A DNA stretch of 64,000 nucleotides from UBA4615 sp046046245 (GTDB lineage Bacteria > Pseudomonadota > Gammaproteobacteria > Burkholderiales > Burkholderiaceae_E): assembly GCA_046046245.1 (NCBI GenBank), contig JBJOKE010000029.1, forward strand, positions 1 to 64,000, in the 5' to 3' direction. The notes below the pieces were generated by a model, which had not been told where the DNA came from, searched no databases, and was given only the letters and a program-made list of their open reading frames with translations. Every line of letters starts with the position of its first letter. Position 1 is the stretch's first letter. This document shows, one piece after another, positions 1-7,964 of the stretch. A program made the position numbers and the translations under genes.

Positions 1-204
1 GCGTGCTATGACGACCGGCGGTGGGGTGCACCGCGCCGGGGGGGCTCGCCCGGCCGGGGTGCACGTCCGAGGTGCCGGCCCGGAGCGCGCGCGACGCCTG
101 CGCGAACTGGTCGTCCGCGCAGCCGCTTTTCCCGGGATGGATACGCCTGCTTGCTGCAACCCTGGGCCGGTGCGCAGACACGCACGCGTCCGGAGTCCGC
201 ATCC
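1..204. other. left-edge region without a supported gene
   Basis: This GC-rich stretch before the chemotaxis receptor has open frames in several registers, but none shows a recognisable domain or a ribosome binding site. I see no clear promoter or terminator in it. It may hold the leader of the chemotaxis gene. Confidence 0.4.
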
Positions 205-2187
205 ATGTCCCGTTCCAACCGCCCCGCATCCACCGTCCGACGCGACGGATTCTTCGCGTTCCACGGCCCGCTCGCGCCGGGTGTCCGGATGATGCGGCGA
301 CTGTCGATGCCGGTGAAGTCCCTGCTGGTGGTCACCGCCTTCATGGTGCCGCTGGGCATGCTCGGCTGGTTCTACTGGAGCAACGCCGGTTCGCAGATCG
401 AGTTCGCCGAGCAGGAGCGGCGCGGCGTCGAGTGGCTGCAGGCGTGGACGCCCGCCCTGCAGGCGGCGCACGAGCACCGGTCGCTCGCCGCGCGTGCAGC
501 CGCCGGCGACGCGTCGTCGACGGATGCCGCCTCGGCCGCGGCCGAGTCGTGGAAGACCGCGATCGCGCGGCTGGCCGAGGTGGACAGGCGGCTCGGCGAG
601 CCGCTGGCGACCGGCTCGCGGCTGACGGATCTCGAGCGCACGATGCAGGCCTCGCTGGCGGCCGGCCCGAAGGGCACGGCGGCGCACGACGAGGCGGTGT
701 CCGCGCTGCTGGCCGCGGGCGCGGCGGTCGGCGACTCGTCGAACCTCGTCCTCGATCCCGACCTCGATGCCTTCTACCTCATGACCACCTCGGTGATCGA
801 GGGGCCCGGTCTCGTCGACGCGCTGGCGCGCTCGCGCGACACCGGCCTCGCGCTCGCGGCCGCGAGCGGCGACGCCGCGGGCGTGCACCAGCGTGCGCTG
901 GCATCGGCCGCCAGCGTCGCGCGCGTCGGCGCCGATCGGCAGAAGTCCGGCCTCGGCCGGGCCACCGGCAGCAACGCCGAACTCGAGGCGCCGCTCGCGG
1001 CCGCGCCCAAGCTCGCTGCGATCGGCGCGGTGCTCGAATCGATCGACCGGACGCTGAACGCCCACGAGAAGCCGAAGGCCGACGACTGGTGGAAGACGAC
1101 GACCGAGGGCCTGGCGGCCTCCTACGCGCTGAACGCCGCGTCGATGACCCAGCTCGACGGCCTGCTGCAGGCGCGGATCGACCGCCTCGCCGCCGACCGG
1201 CAGCAGAAGCTCGGCTTCGCGGCCGGCTGCATCGTCGTCGCCTTCTACCTGCTGTTCGCGATGTACAACGTCCTGCAGGGTGGCCTGCGGGCGCTGTCGG
1301 ATCACATCGTCCGGCTCGCCGACGGCGACTTCAGTGCGCGCCCCTATCCGTGGGGGCAGGACGAGGTCGCCTCGGCGCTGCACAAGCTGCGCGAGTCGCT
1401 GCAGTCGATGAGCGCGGCGATGCGCGCGGTCTACGAACGCGCGGAGCAGGTGTCGCACGCGGCCCGCGAGATCTCGACCGGCAATTCGGATCTGTCGGTG
1501 CGTACCGAGCAGAGCGCCGCCTCGATCGAGGCGGTGGCGAACAACATGGACGCGGTCGCGCGGCTGGTCGGCGACAACGTCGCCTCGCTCGACCAGGCCG
1601 ACGCGGCGATGGGCGAGCTGCTGCAGGCGGTGCGCGAGAGCCAGGGCACGGTGACCGGGCTGGTCGACCGGATGACCTCGCTGCACGCGCAGAGCCGCCA
1701 GATCGTCGAGATCGTCGGGCTGATCGACGGCATCGCGTTCCAGACCAACATCCTCGCGCTGAACGCCGCGGTCGAGGCCGCGCGCGCCGGCGAACAGGGC
1801 CGCGGTTTCGCGGTGGTGGCCACCGAGGTGCGCACGCTCGCGCAGCGCAGCGCCGAGGCCGCCCAGCAGATCAAGGGCATCGTGCAGCGCTCGACCGCCG
1901 AGATCGAGGCGGGGTCGTCGCTCGCGGCGCAGGCCGGCCAGCGCGTCGCGGGCACGGTCGGCACGGCCGGCGCGGTCGCGGACATCATGCACCGGGTGCT
2001 CGAGGGCTCGCGCGACCAGCGCGCGCGGGTCGGCGAGGTCCACGAGACGCTCAACAAGCTGACGACCGACACCCAGAGCAACGCGGCGCTGGTCGAGGAG
2101 GTCGCCGCCGCGACGACGTCGCTCGACACGAGCGGCGGCGAGCTGCACGCGCTGGTGGCGCGCTTCAAGCTCGGCGACCAGCGCTGA
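205..2187 (+). CDS. methyl-accepting chemotaxis protein
   Basis: Inner-membrane chemoreceptor that senses a periplasmic ligand and controls CheA/CheW. From the start used here, TM1 is near residues 35-57, a periplasmic sensor domain of about 280 residues follows, and TM2 is near 336-357. A HAMP-like linker and a long cytoplasmic methyl-accepting coiled coil come next. The highly conserved hairpin tip is seen around residue 513 ([17 protein letters not shown]). The C-terminus ends in FKLGDQR without the NWETF-type CheR-tethering pentapeptide. The start is uncertain: ATG 151, ATG 205 and the tandem ATGs at 289/292 are in frame, and 289 would leave only a short cytoplasmic tail before TM1, as is usual in the family. 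No chemotaxis genes lie beside it, so the ligand cannot be predicted. Confidence 0.93.
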   Translation: MSRSNRPASTVRRDGFFAFHGPLAPGVRMMRRLSMPVKSLLVVTAFMVPLGMLGWFYWSNAGSQIEFAEQERRGVEWLQAWTPALQAAHEHRSLAARAAAGDASSTDAASAAAESWKTAIARLAEVDRRLGEPLATGSRLTDLERTMQASLAAGPKGTAAHDEAVSALLAAGAAVGDSSNLVLDPDLDAFYLMTTSVIEGPGLVDALARSRDTGLALAAASGDAAGVHQRALASAASVARVGADRQKSGLGRATGSNAELEAPLAAAPKLAAIGAVLESIDRTLNAHEKPKADDWWKTTTEGLAASYALNAASMTQLDGLLQARIDRLAADRQQKLGFAAGCIVVAFYLLFAMYNVLQGGLRALSDHIVRLADGDFSARPYPWGQDEVASALHKLRESLQSMSAAMRAVYERAEQVSHAAREISTGNSDLSVRTEQSAASIEAVANNMDAVARLVGDNVASLDQADAAMGELLQAVRESQGTVTGLVDRMTSLHAQSRQIVEIVGLIDGIAFQTNILALNAAVEAARAGEQGRGFAVVATEVRTLAQRSAEAAQQIKGIVQRSTAEIEAGSSLAAQAGQRVAGTVGTAGAVADIMHRVLEGSRDQRARVGEVHETLNKLTTDTQSNAALVEEVAAATTSLDTSGGELHALVARFKLGDQR

Positions 2188-2216
2188 GCCTGAGGTCCCG
2201 GCGTCTGTCCGGCTGG

Positions 2217-2222
2217 TAACAT
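2217..2222 (+). promoter_or_regulatory. -10-like hexamer TAACAT before the Nudix gene
   Basis: TAACAT ends 7 nt before the ATG at 2230. If it acts as a sigma-70 -10 box, transcription would begin at or next to the start codon, giving a leaderless or near-leaderless mRNA. I see no convincing -35 and no Shine-Dalgarno sequence in between. Confidence 0.4.
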
Positions 2223-2229
2223 CGGCCGG

Positions 2230-3120
2230 ATGAACGACGCCCTCCGCACGACGGGCCCCGGAGACACCGCCCCGCCCCGCCCGGCCGCCAGCCTCGTCCT
2301 GCTGCGCGACGCCGCCCCCGGCCTGCAGGTCCTGCTGCTCGAGCGACCGAGCGAGGACCGCGTCCTCGCCGGCGCACGCGTCTTCCCGGGCGGCAAGCTC
2401 GATCGCGAGGATGCCGACGACGACCTGCTCGACCGCTTCGGCCTGCACCCCCACACGTTGCACGCGCGCCTCGGCGAGCCCGAGCTCGACCCGCGGGAGG
2501 CGGCCGCGCTGTTCGTCGCAGCGATCCGGGAGGCCTTCGAGGAGACCGGCGTGCTGCTCGCGCGCGGCATCGACGATGCCACCGCGTCGCAGGCCCGCGC
2601 GCTGCGTCGCGAGGGCTTCGGCTTCGGCGAGCTGATGGAGCGGCTCGACCTGCGGTTCGACGCGTCGCTGATGCAGCCGTGGTCGCGCTGGGTCACGCCG
2701 AAGGTGCCGTCGCAGATGCGCCGCCGCTTCGACACGCGCTTCTTCGTGGCCCGGCTGCCCGAGGGGCAGGAGGCGGTGCACGATCCGAGCGAGGCGGTGG
2801 CCGCCGACTGGATGGGCCCGCGCGAGGCGATCGAGCGCTACTGGGCCGGCGAGATCGACATGGCCGCGCCCCAGATCATGACGCTCGCGCACCTGTCGCG
2901 GTTCGCCGACGTCGACGCGGCGCTCGTCGACGCGTCGCGCCGTGCGCCTCCGGTGATCCGTCCCGAGCCCTTCGAGATCGACACCGGCCGGCTGCTCTGC
3001 TATCCGGGCGATCCGAAGCATCCGGTGGCCGAGCGCGCGATGCCGGGCCCGACGCGGCTGCTGTTCGAGCAGGGCCGGTTCCGCCCGGAATCCGGCGGGC
3101 TCGAGGCCTGGTTCGACTGA
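2230..3120 (+). CDS. Nudix hydrolase, NUDT7/NUDT19-like
   Basis: Predicted pyrophosphatase of the Nudix fold, 296 residues. The glycine half of the Nudix box is FPGGK at residues 52-56. The helix half, REAFEETG, comes at 100-107, so about 40 residues are inserted inside the classical GX5EX7REUXEEXGU motif. That split box is a known trait of the NUDT7/NUDT19 type acyl-CoA diphosphatases, so a CoA or acyl-CoA ester is the likeliest substrate; this is inferred from architecture only. The remaining C-terminal region (residues about 150-296) carries a PREAIERYWAGEI segment typical of these longer enzymes. The gene follows the chemoreceptor on the same strand and is probably transcribed alone, because a strong hairpin lies just after its stop. 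Confidence 0.85.
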   Translation: MNDALRTTGPGDTAPPRPAASLVLLRDAAPGLQVLLLERPSEDRVLAGARVFPGGKLDREDADDDLLDRFGLHPHTLHARLGEPELDPREAAALFVAAIREAFEETGVLLARGIDDATASQARALRREGFGFGELMERLDLRFDASLMQPWSRWVTPKVPSQMRRRFDTRFFVARLPEGQEAVHDPSEAVAADWMGPREAIERYWAGEIDMAAPQIMTLAHLSRFADVDAALVDASRRAPPVIRPEPFEIDTGRLLCYPGDPKHPVAERAMPGPTRLLFEQGRFRPESGGLEAWFD

Positions 3121-3126
3121 TTCCCC

Positions 3127-3150
3127 GCGGCGCGCGGGGCCGCGCGCCGC
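3127..3150 (+). terminator. GC hairpin after the Nudix gene
   Basis: GCGGCGCGCGG at 3127-3137 is the exact reverse complement of 3140-3150, a perfect 11-bp stem with only GG between the arms. It lies 6 nt after the Nudix stop. There is no T-tract, so it could be a weak terminator or an mRNA-stabilising hairpin before the next gene at 3179. Confidence 0.45.
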
Positions 3151-3178
3151 CTCCCGGCTCCACAGGACGACGATCCCC

Positions 3179-4249
3179 ATGAAGACTCCCCACCGCATCG
3201 CCGTGATCCCCGGCGACGGCATCGGCAAGGAAGTGATGCCCGAGGGCCTGCGCGTGCTCGACGCCGCGGCCCGCAGGTTCGACATCCCGCTGCAGCTCGA
3301 CCACTTCGACTTCGCCTGCTGCGACTACTGGGTCAAGCACGGCAAGATGATGCCGGACGACTGGAAGGACCGGATCGGCGGCCACGACGCGATCTTCTAC
3401 GGCGCGGTGGGCTGGCCGGCGACGGTGCCCGATCACATCTCGCTCTGGGGCTCGCTGCTGCTGTTCCGTCGCGAGTTCGACCAGTACGTGAACCTGCGCC
3501 CGGTGCGGCTGATGCCCGGCATCCCGTGCCCGCTCGCGAACCGGCAGCCCGGCGACATCGACTTCTACGTGGTGCGCGAGAACACCGAGGGCGAGTACAG
3601 CTCGCTCGGCGGCCGCGCGTTCCCGGGCACCGATCGCGAGGTGGTGATCCAGGAGTCGGTCTTCACGCGCCACGGCACCGACCGGATCCTGAAGTACGCG
3701 TTCGAGCTCGCCAGGAAGCGCAAGAAGCAGCTGACCTCGGCCACCAAGTCGAACGGCATCTTCATCTCGATGCCGTACTGGGACGAGCGCGTCGAGGCGG
3801 TCTCGACGCTGTATCCGGACGTCGCGGTGAAGAAGTTCCACATCGACATCCTGACGGCGCATTTCGTCCGCAATCCGCACTGGTTCGACGTGGTGGTCGC
3901 GAGCAACCTGTTCGGCGACATCCTGTCGGACCTGGGTCCGGCCTGCACCGGCACGATCGCGATCGCGCCGTCGGCCAACATCAATCCCGAGCGGACCTTC
4001 CCGTCGCTGTTCGAGCCGGTCCACGGCTCGGCGCCCGACATCTACGGCCAGGGGATCGCGAACCCGATCGGCCAGATCTGGTCGGGCGCGATGATGCTCG
4101 ACCACCTCGGCTACCCGGCCGCGCACGATGCGATCGTCCGGGCGATCGAGACGGTGACCGCGAACGGCCCGCGCACGCCCGACATGGGCGGCGCGGCGAC
4201 GACCGTCGACGTCGGCCGCGCGGTGGCCGACGCGCTCGCGGCGGGCTGA
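3179..4249 (+). CDS. tartrate/D-malate dehydrogenase family protein (TtuC-like)
   Basis: NAD- and metal-dependent beta-decarboxylating dehydrogenase of the isocitrate/isopropylmalate superfamily, 356 residues, the usual length for tartrate dehydrogenase and D-malate dehydrogenase (TtuC, DmlA). The N-terminus has IPGDGIGKEVMPEG, and the metal-binding segment NLFGDILSDLG spans residues 243-253. The SLWGSLLLFRREFDQYVNLRP block and the ENTEGEYSSLGG loop match the tartrate dehydrogenase branch better than LeuB. Members of this branch oxidise tartrate, D-malate and related acids, and some also decarboxylate tartrate to D-glycerate. Next to a Bug binding protein and a glycerate kinase, a role in tartrate breakdown is reasonable, but the exact substrate cannot be read from sequence. 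Confidence 0.88.
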   Translation: MKTPHRIAVIPGDGIGKEVMPEGLRVLDAAARRFDIPLQLDHFDFACCDYWVKHGKMMPDDWKDRIGGHDAIFYGAVGWPATVPDHISLWGSLLLFRREFDQYVNLRPVRLMPGIPCPLANRQPGDIDFYVVRENTEGEYSSLGGRAFPGTDREVVIQESVFTRHGTDRILKYAFELARKRKKQLTSATKSNGIFISMPYWDERVEAVSTLYPDVAVKKFHIDILTAHFVRNPHWFDVVVASNLFGDILSDLGPACTGTIAIAPSANINPERTFPSLFEPVHGSAPDIYGQGIANPIGQIWSGAMMLDHLGYPAAHDAIVRAIETVTANGPRTPDMGGAATTVDVGRAVADALAAG

Positions 4250-4379
4250 GGCGGGGGCGTCGTCGTGGCCGGCGCGTGCCGCGCGCCCGCATCCCGGGCG
4301 CGGGTGGCGCGCGGCGACCCCCTGCGATGCGGCGACGCCGCGACATGGCCCCGCCGCGGGCGCGTGCTCTGTCGACACC

Positions 4380-4393
4380 CAAGCGCTCGCTTG
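4380..4393. promoter_or_regulatory. inverted repeat CAAGCG-CT-CGCTTG, possible operator
   Basis: Perfect 6-bp dyad with a 2-bp centre, lying 3 nt upstream of the -10-like TAGAGT (4397-4402) of the Bug-protein gene. Its place in the -35/-10 spacer fits a repressor site. No regulator gene is adjacent, so the binding protein is unknown. Confidence 0.45.
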
Positions 4394-4396
4394 CGA

Positions 4397-4402
4397 TAGA
4401 GT
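4397..4402 (+). promoter_or_regulatory. -10-like hexamer TAGAGT for the Bug-protein gene
   Basis: TAGAGT precedes the Bug gene start (4473) by about 70 nt, next to the CAAGCG/CGCTTG dyad. The -35 region is poorly conserved; TCGACA at 4372-4377 is the best candidate, but its spacing is long (19 nt). Confidence 0.4.
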
Positions 4403-4472
4403 CGCGCCTCGGCCCGATCCGGGCCGCCGATCGCCGGACCCCACCCCGGCTGCCCCACAAGGAAACACGCGG

Positions 4473-5447
4473 ATGAAACCGTTCAAGCTCGCCGCGGGCC
4501 TCGTGCTCGCGCTCGCCGCCTTCGGCGCGTCGGCTGCCGATCCCTTTCCCAGCAAGCCGGTGACCATCGTCGTGCCGTTCGCGGCCGGCGGTCCCACCGA
4601 CACCGTCGCGCGCGCCGTCGGCCAGGCGATGGAGAAGGCGCTCGGCGGCACGGTCATCGTCGAGAACAAGCCGGGTGCCGGCGGCACCATCGGCGTGGCC
4701 GACGTCGCCCGCGCGCCGGCCGACGGCCACCGTATCCTGGTCCACCACATCGGCATGGCGACGGCGCCCGCGCTGTACCGCAAGCTGCCGTTCGACCCGA
4801 CCAAGGACCTCGAGCCCGTCGGCCTGATCAACGACGTGCCGATGACGCTGCTGGTGCGGACCACGCTGCCGGTCAGTTCGACCAAGGAGCTGATCGCCTA
4901 CACCAGGCAGAACAAGGACAAGATCACGCTGGCCAACGCCGGCATCGGCGCCGCCTCGCACCTGTGCGGGCTGCTGTTCCAGCAGGCGATCGAGACCGAC
5001 CTGACCACCGTGCCCTACAAGGGCACGGCGCCCGCGATCACCGACCTGATCGGCGGCCAGGTCGACATCCTCTGCGACCAGACCACCAACACCACCGAGC
5101 AGATCAAGGGCGGCAAGGTGAAGGCGCTGGCGCTGACCGCGCCCAGGCGGCTCGAGACGCTGAAGGACCTGCCGACCTCGGCCGAGGCCGGCCTGCCGGG
5201 CTTCGAGCTCAGCATCTGGCACGGGATGTACGCGCCCAAGGGCACGCCCAAGGCGGTGATCGACAAGCTGGTCTCGTCGCTGCAGGTCGCGCTGAAGGAC
5301 CCGGGCCTGCAGAAGCGCTTCGCGGACCTCGGCTCGACCGTGGTGACCGCGGACCGGCAGACGCCCGACGCGCTCGGCAAGCACCTGAAGGCCGAGATCG
5401 ACAAGTGGTCGCCGATCATCAAGAAGGCCGGCGTCTACGCGGACTGA
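4473..5447 (+). CDS. Bug-family tripartite tricarboxylate transporter binding protein
   Basis: Periplasmic solute-binding protein of the Bug/TctC family, 324 residues. A signal peptide ends around residue 21 (ALAAFGASA then ADPFPSKP). The mature start carries the family signature KPVTIVVPFAAGGPTDTVAR, and the typical ENKPGAGGTIG loop follows. Bug proteins are greatly expanded in Burkholderiales and bind carboxylates; most lack partner TctA/TctB genes, as here. Set between a tartrate-type dehydrogenase and a glycerate kinase, it probably binds a C4 hydroxy-dicarboxylate or glycerate, but that is context only. AAGGAAACACGCGG upstream of the ATG gives a fair ribosome binding site. Confidence 0.93.
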   Translation: MKPFKLAAGLVLALAAFGASAADPFPSKPVTIVVPFAAGGPTDTVARAVGQAMEKALGGTVIVENKPGAGGTIGVADVARAPADGHRILVHHIGMATAPALYRKLPFDPTKDLEPVGLINDVPMTLLVRTTLPVSSTKELIAYTRQNKDKITLANAGIGAASHLCGLLFQQAIETDLTTVPYKGTAPAITDLIGGQVDILCDQTTNTTEQIKGGKVKALALTAPRRLETLKDLPTSAEAGLPGFELSIWHGMYAPKGTPKAVIDKLVSSLQVALKDPGLQKRFADLGSTVVTADRQTPDALGKHLKAEIDKWSPIIKKAGVYAD

Positions 5448-5498
5448 ACGCGACCGACGCCTTCCGCGCCCCGGCCCGATGCCGGGCCGCGGCCCCGA

Positions 5499-5523
5499 GC
5501 CCGGCCCCGAGCCGGGCTTCTTC
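5499..5523 (+). terminator. rho-independent terminator after the Bug gene
   Basis: GCCCGGC (5499-5505), loop CCCGA, GCCGGGC (5511-5517), then TTCTTC. It lies about 50 nt after the Bug stop. It also argues that the kinase does not start at the in-frame ATG at 5479, which would place this hairpin inside the gene. Confidence 0.65.
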
Positions 5524-5554
5524 ATGCCCGTCGGGCAGCCGCTTCGAACTGCGC

Positions 5555-5560
5555 TAGAGT
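5555..5560 (+). promoter_or_regulatory. -10-like hexamer TAGAGT before glycerate kinase
   Basis: The hexamer ends 8 nt before the ATG at 5569 in the context GCGCTAGAGT. As with the Nudix gene, this predicts a leaderless or near-leaderless transcript. Confidence 0.45.
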
Positions 5561-5568
5561 CCGCGTCC

Positions 5569-6849
5569 ATGGATGCCCGACGCCTGCTCCGCCGAAGCTT
5601 CGACGCCGCGGTTGCCGCGGCCGACCCGCTGCGCATCGTCGCGGCGCACCTGCCCGCGCCGCCCGACCGCAGGTCCGGGCGCACGCTGGTCGTCGGCGCG
5701 GGCAAGGCGGCGGCGTCGATGGCCCGCGCGGTCGAACTCGCCTGGCCGGTCGACGCGCCGCTCGACGGACTGGTGATCACCCGCTACGCGCACGGTCTGC
5801 CCACCGACCGGCTGCGCGTGGTCGAGGCCGGCCACCCGGTGCCCGACGAGGCCGGCGAGGGGGCGGCCGCCGAGATCCTCGAGCGCGCGGCTGCACTCGG
5901 GCCTGACGACCTCCTGCTCGCGCTGGTGTCCGGCGGCGGCTCGAGCCTGCTGTCGCTGCCGGTGCCGGCGGTGCCGATGGCCGATCTGAAGGCGGTGACC
6001 CGTGCGCTGCTGGCGTCGGGCGCGCCGATCCAGGAGATGAACGTGGTGCGCAAGCACCTGTCGCGGATCCAGGGCGGGCGGCTCGCACAGGCCACGCGTG
6101 CCCGCGTGCGCGCGCTCGTCGTCTCGGACGTGGCCGGAGACGAGGTGTCGGCGATCGCCTCGGGGCCGTGCGCGCCCGACCCGAGCACCTATGCCGACGC
6201 GATCGAGGTGCTCGCCCGCTGGGGCGTCGCGCCGCCCGACAGCGTCGCCGCGCACCTCGCGCGCGGTGCGCGCGGCGAGGTCGAGGAGACGCCGAAGCCG
6301 GGTGACCCGCTCTTCGCCCGGGTGGAGAACCGGACGATCGCGACCGCGCACGGCAGCCTCGAGGCGGCTGCGGCGGTCTTCGCCGAGGCCGGGGTGCGGC
6401 CGGTGATCCTCGGCGACACGGTGACCGGCGAGGCCCGCGACGTCGCGCAGGTGATGGCGGCGATCGTCCGCGAGGTCCGCGGGCACGGCGCGCCGTTCGC
6501 GCCGCCGGTCGCGCTGATCTCGGGCGGCGAGTGCACGGTGACGCTGCGCGGCCGCGGGCGCGGCGGCCGCTGCTCGGAGTTCCTGCTCGCGCTGCTGAAG
6601 GAGCTCGGGGCCATGCCCGGCGTCTGCGCGATCGCGGCCGACACCGACGGCATCGACGGCGTCGAATCGAACGCGGGCGCGCTGATGACCGACGACAGCG
6701 CGACCCGCGCGGCGGCGCTCGGGCTCGACGCGCGCCGCAGCCTCGACGACAACGACGGCTACGGTTTCTTCTCGGCACTGGGCGACCTGGTGGTCACCGG
6801 CCCGACCCTCACGAACGTCAACGACTACCGCGCGATCCTGGTCGCGTGA
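5569..6849 (+). CDS. glycerate 2-kinase, type 2 (DUF4147/MOFRL)
   Basis: Phosphorylates D-glycerate, giving 2-phosphoglycerate for lower glycolysis; cytoplasmic, 426 residues from this start. The N-terminal part has the nucleotide-binding VVGAGKAAASMA segment and the SGGGSSLLSLP loop near residue 121. The C-terminal MOFRL domain carries ISGGECTVTLRGRGRGGRCSEF-type and DTDGIDG segments. These mark the GckA/TtuD family, historically also annotated as hydroxypyruvate reductase. The ATG at 5569 was chosen over ATG 5479 because a terminator and a -10-like box lie between them. It follows the tartrate-type dehydrogenase and Bug genes, so the three could form a tartrate-to-glycerate-to-2PG route. 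The stop overlaps the GTG of the next gene (GTGA). Confidence 0.9.
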   Translation: MDARRLLRRSFDAAVAAADPLRIVAAHLPAPPDRRSGRTLVVGAGKAAASMARAVELAWPVDAPLDGLVITRYAHGLPTDRLRVVEAGHPVPDEAGEGAAAEILERAAALGPDDLLLALVSGGGSSLLSLPVPAVPMADLKAVTRALLASGAPIQEMNVVRKHLSRIQGGRLAQATRARVRALVVSDVAGDEVSAIASGPCAPDPSTYADAIEVLARWGVAPPDSVAAHLARGARGEVEETPKPGDPLFARVENRTIATAHGSLEAAAAVFAEAGVRPVILGDTVTGEARDVAQVMAAIVREVRGHGAPFAPPVALISGGECTVTLRGRGRGGRCSEFLLALLKELGAMPGVCAIAADTDGIDGVESNAGALMTDDSATRAAALGLDARRSLDDNDGYGFFSALGDLVVTGPTLTNVNDYRAILVA

Positions 6850-7964
6850 GCGCCGCCCCGCACCTCGTCGCGGCCGTCGCGTCGCACGGCTGGGGCCACC
6901 TGTCCCAGACGATCCCGATCGTGGCCGCGCTGCGGGCGCGCGTGCCGGGGCTGCGGACCACCGTGCGAACCGGCTTGCCGGCGCCGCTCGTGCGCGCGCG
7001 CTTCGCGGCCGCGGGCCTGCCCGCGCCCGGGGTCGCACCCGACGATGTCGAGTTCGGCTTCACGATGCGCGACGCGCTGACCGTCGACGGCGCGGCGAGC
7101 CTGGCGCGGTATCGCGGCCTGCTCGCCGAGCGGCACGAGCGGCTCGCCCGAGAGGTCGACGCATTGCGCGCGCTGCGGGCCGACCTCGTGCTCGCGAACG
7201 TCGGCTGGCTGCCGATCGCGGCCGGCGCGGCGCTGGGGCTGCCGGCCTTCGGCGCCTGCTCGCTGAACTGGGCCGACCTCGTCGCCGCGCGCTGGCCGGA
7301 CGATGCCGACGCGGCCGCGGTGGTCGACTGGATGGTCGCGGGCTACGACCGTGCCGACGCGCTGTTCGCGCTCGAGCCGGGCATGCCCTTCGAGCGCTTC
7401 GCGAACCGGGTCCGCGTGCCGCCGGTCGTCAAGCCGCCCGTCCCGGGCCGACGCGACGCGCTGCGCGCCGCGCTCGGCGTGGAGCGCGACGCGCGGGTCG
7501 CGATGCTCGCCTTCGGCGGTCTGCCGCTTCACGTGGACACGACGGCATGGCGGCTGCCCGAGGGCGTCGCCGCGGTGGTGATGGCCGAGGGCGGGACCGA
7601 CGCGTCGAGGGTGCGGACCGGCGCGTCGCTCGGCTGGTCCTACGCCGACGTGCTCGCGTCGTGCGACCTGCTGGTCGCGAAGCCCGGTTACGGCACCTTC
7701 GCCGAGGCTGGCTTCGCGGCGCGCGACACCGCCTACGTGCCGCGCGACGACTGGCCTGAGGCGCCGCACCTCGTCGACTGGCTCGCCCGGCACGCGCGGG
7801 TCGCCCGCGTGTCGCTGGAGGCGGTGCGCGCCGGCCGATTCGATGCGGCGCTCGCGGAGATCGACGCGCAGCCGGCCCGCAGGTCCGCCACCGGCGACGG
7901 CGCGGCCGTGATCGCCGACGCGATCGGGGCGCGCCTGGGGGTGGCGCCCGTCAGTCCGCCTTGA
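6846..7964 (+). CDS. GT-B-fold glycosyltransferase-like protein
   Basis: Protein of 372 residues resembling family-28-type glycosyltransferases and the N-terminal domain of L-arabinokinases. The N-terminus has ASHGWGHLSQTIPI, where the glycine/histidine loop usually meets the acceptor. The C-terminal half has KPGYGTFAEAGF near residue 279, the common nucleotide-sugar-binding signature. The GTG start at 6846 overlaps the glycerate kinase stop by 4 nt (GTGA), so translation is probably coupled and its job may be linked to the kinase. A longer open frame reaches back to 5' of 6600 but only through the kinase gene. The end overlaps the convergent regulator gene by 14 bp (7951-7964). The substrate is unknown and a non-catalytic role is possible. 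Confidence 0.65.
   Translation: MSAAPHLVAAVASHGWGHLSQTIPIVAALRARVPGLRTTVRTGLPAPLVRARFAAAGLPAPGVAPDDVEFGFTMRDALTVDGAASLARYRGLLAERHERLAREVDALRALRADLVLANVGWLPIAAGAALGLPAFGACSLNWADLVAARWPDDADAAAVVDWMVAGYDRADALFALEPGMPFERFANRVRVPPVVKPPVPGRRDALRAALGVERDARVAMLAFGGLPLHVDTTAWRLPEGVAAVVMAEGGTDASRVRTGASLGWSYADVLASCDLLVAKPGYGTFAEAGFAARDTAYVPRDDWPEAPHLVDWLARHARVARVSLEAVRAGRFDAALAEIDAQPARRSATGDGAAVIADAIGARLGVAPVSPP

Noticed and set aside
2876..4885. A 669-codon minus-strand open frame
   Set aside because: Antisense to the tartrate-type dehydrogenase and the Bug gene; low-complexity composition typical of shadow frames.
5479..5568. Earlier start of glycerate kinase at ATG 5479
   Set aside because: This segment contains a terminator hairpin and a -10-like box, and its translation is Pro/Gly-rich without similarity to the family.
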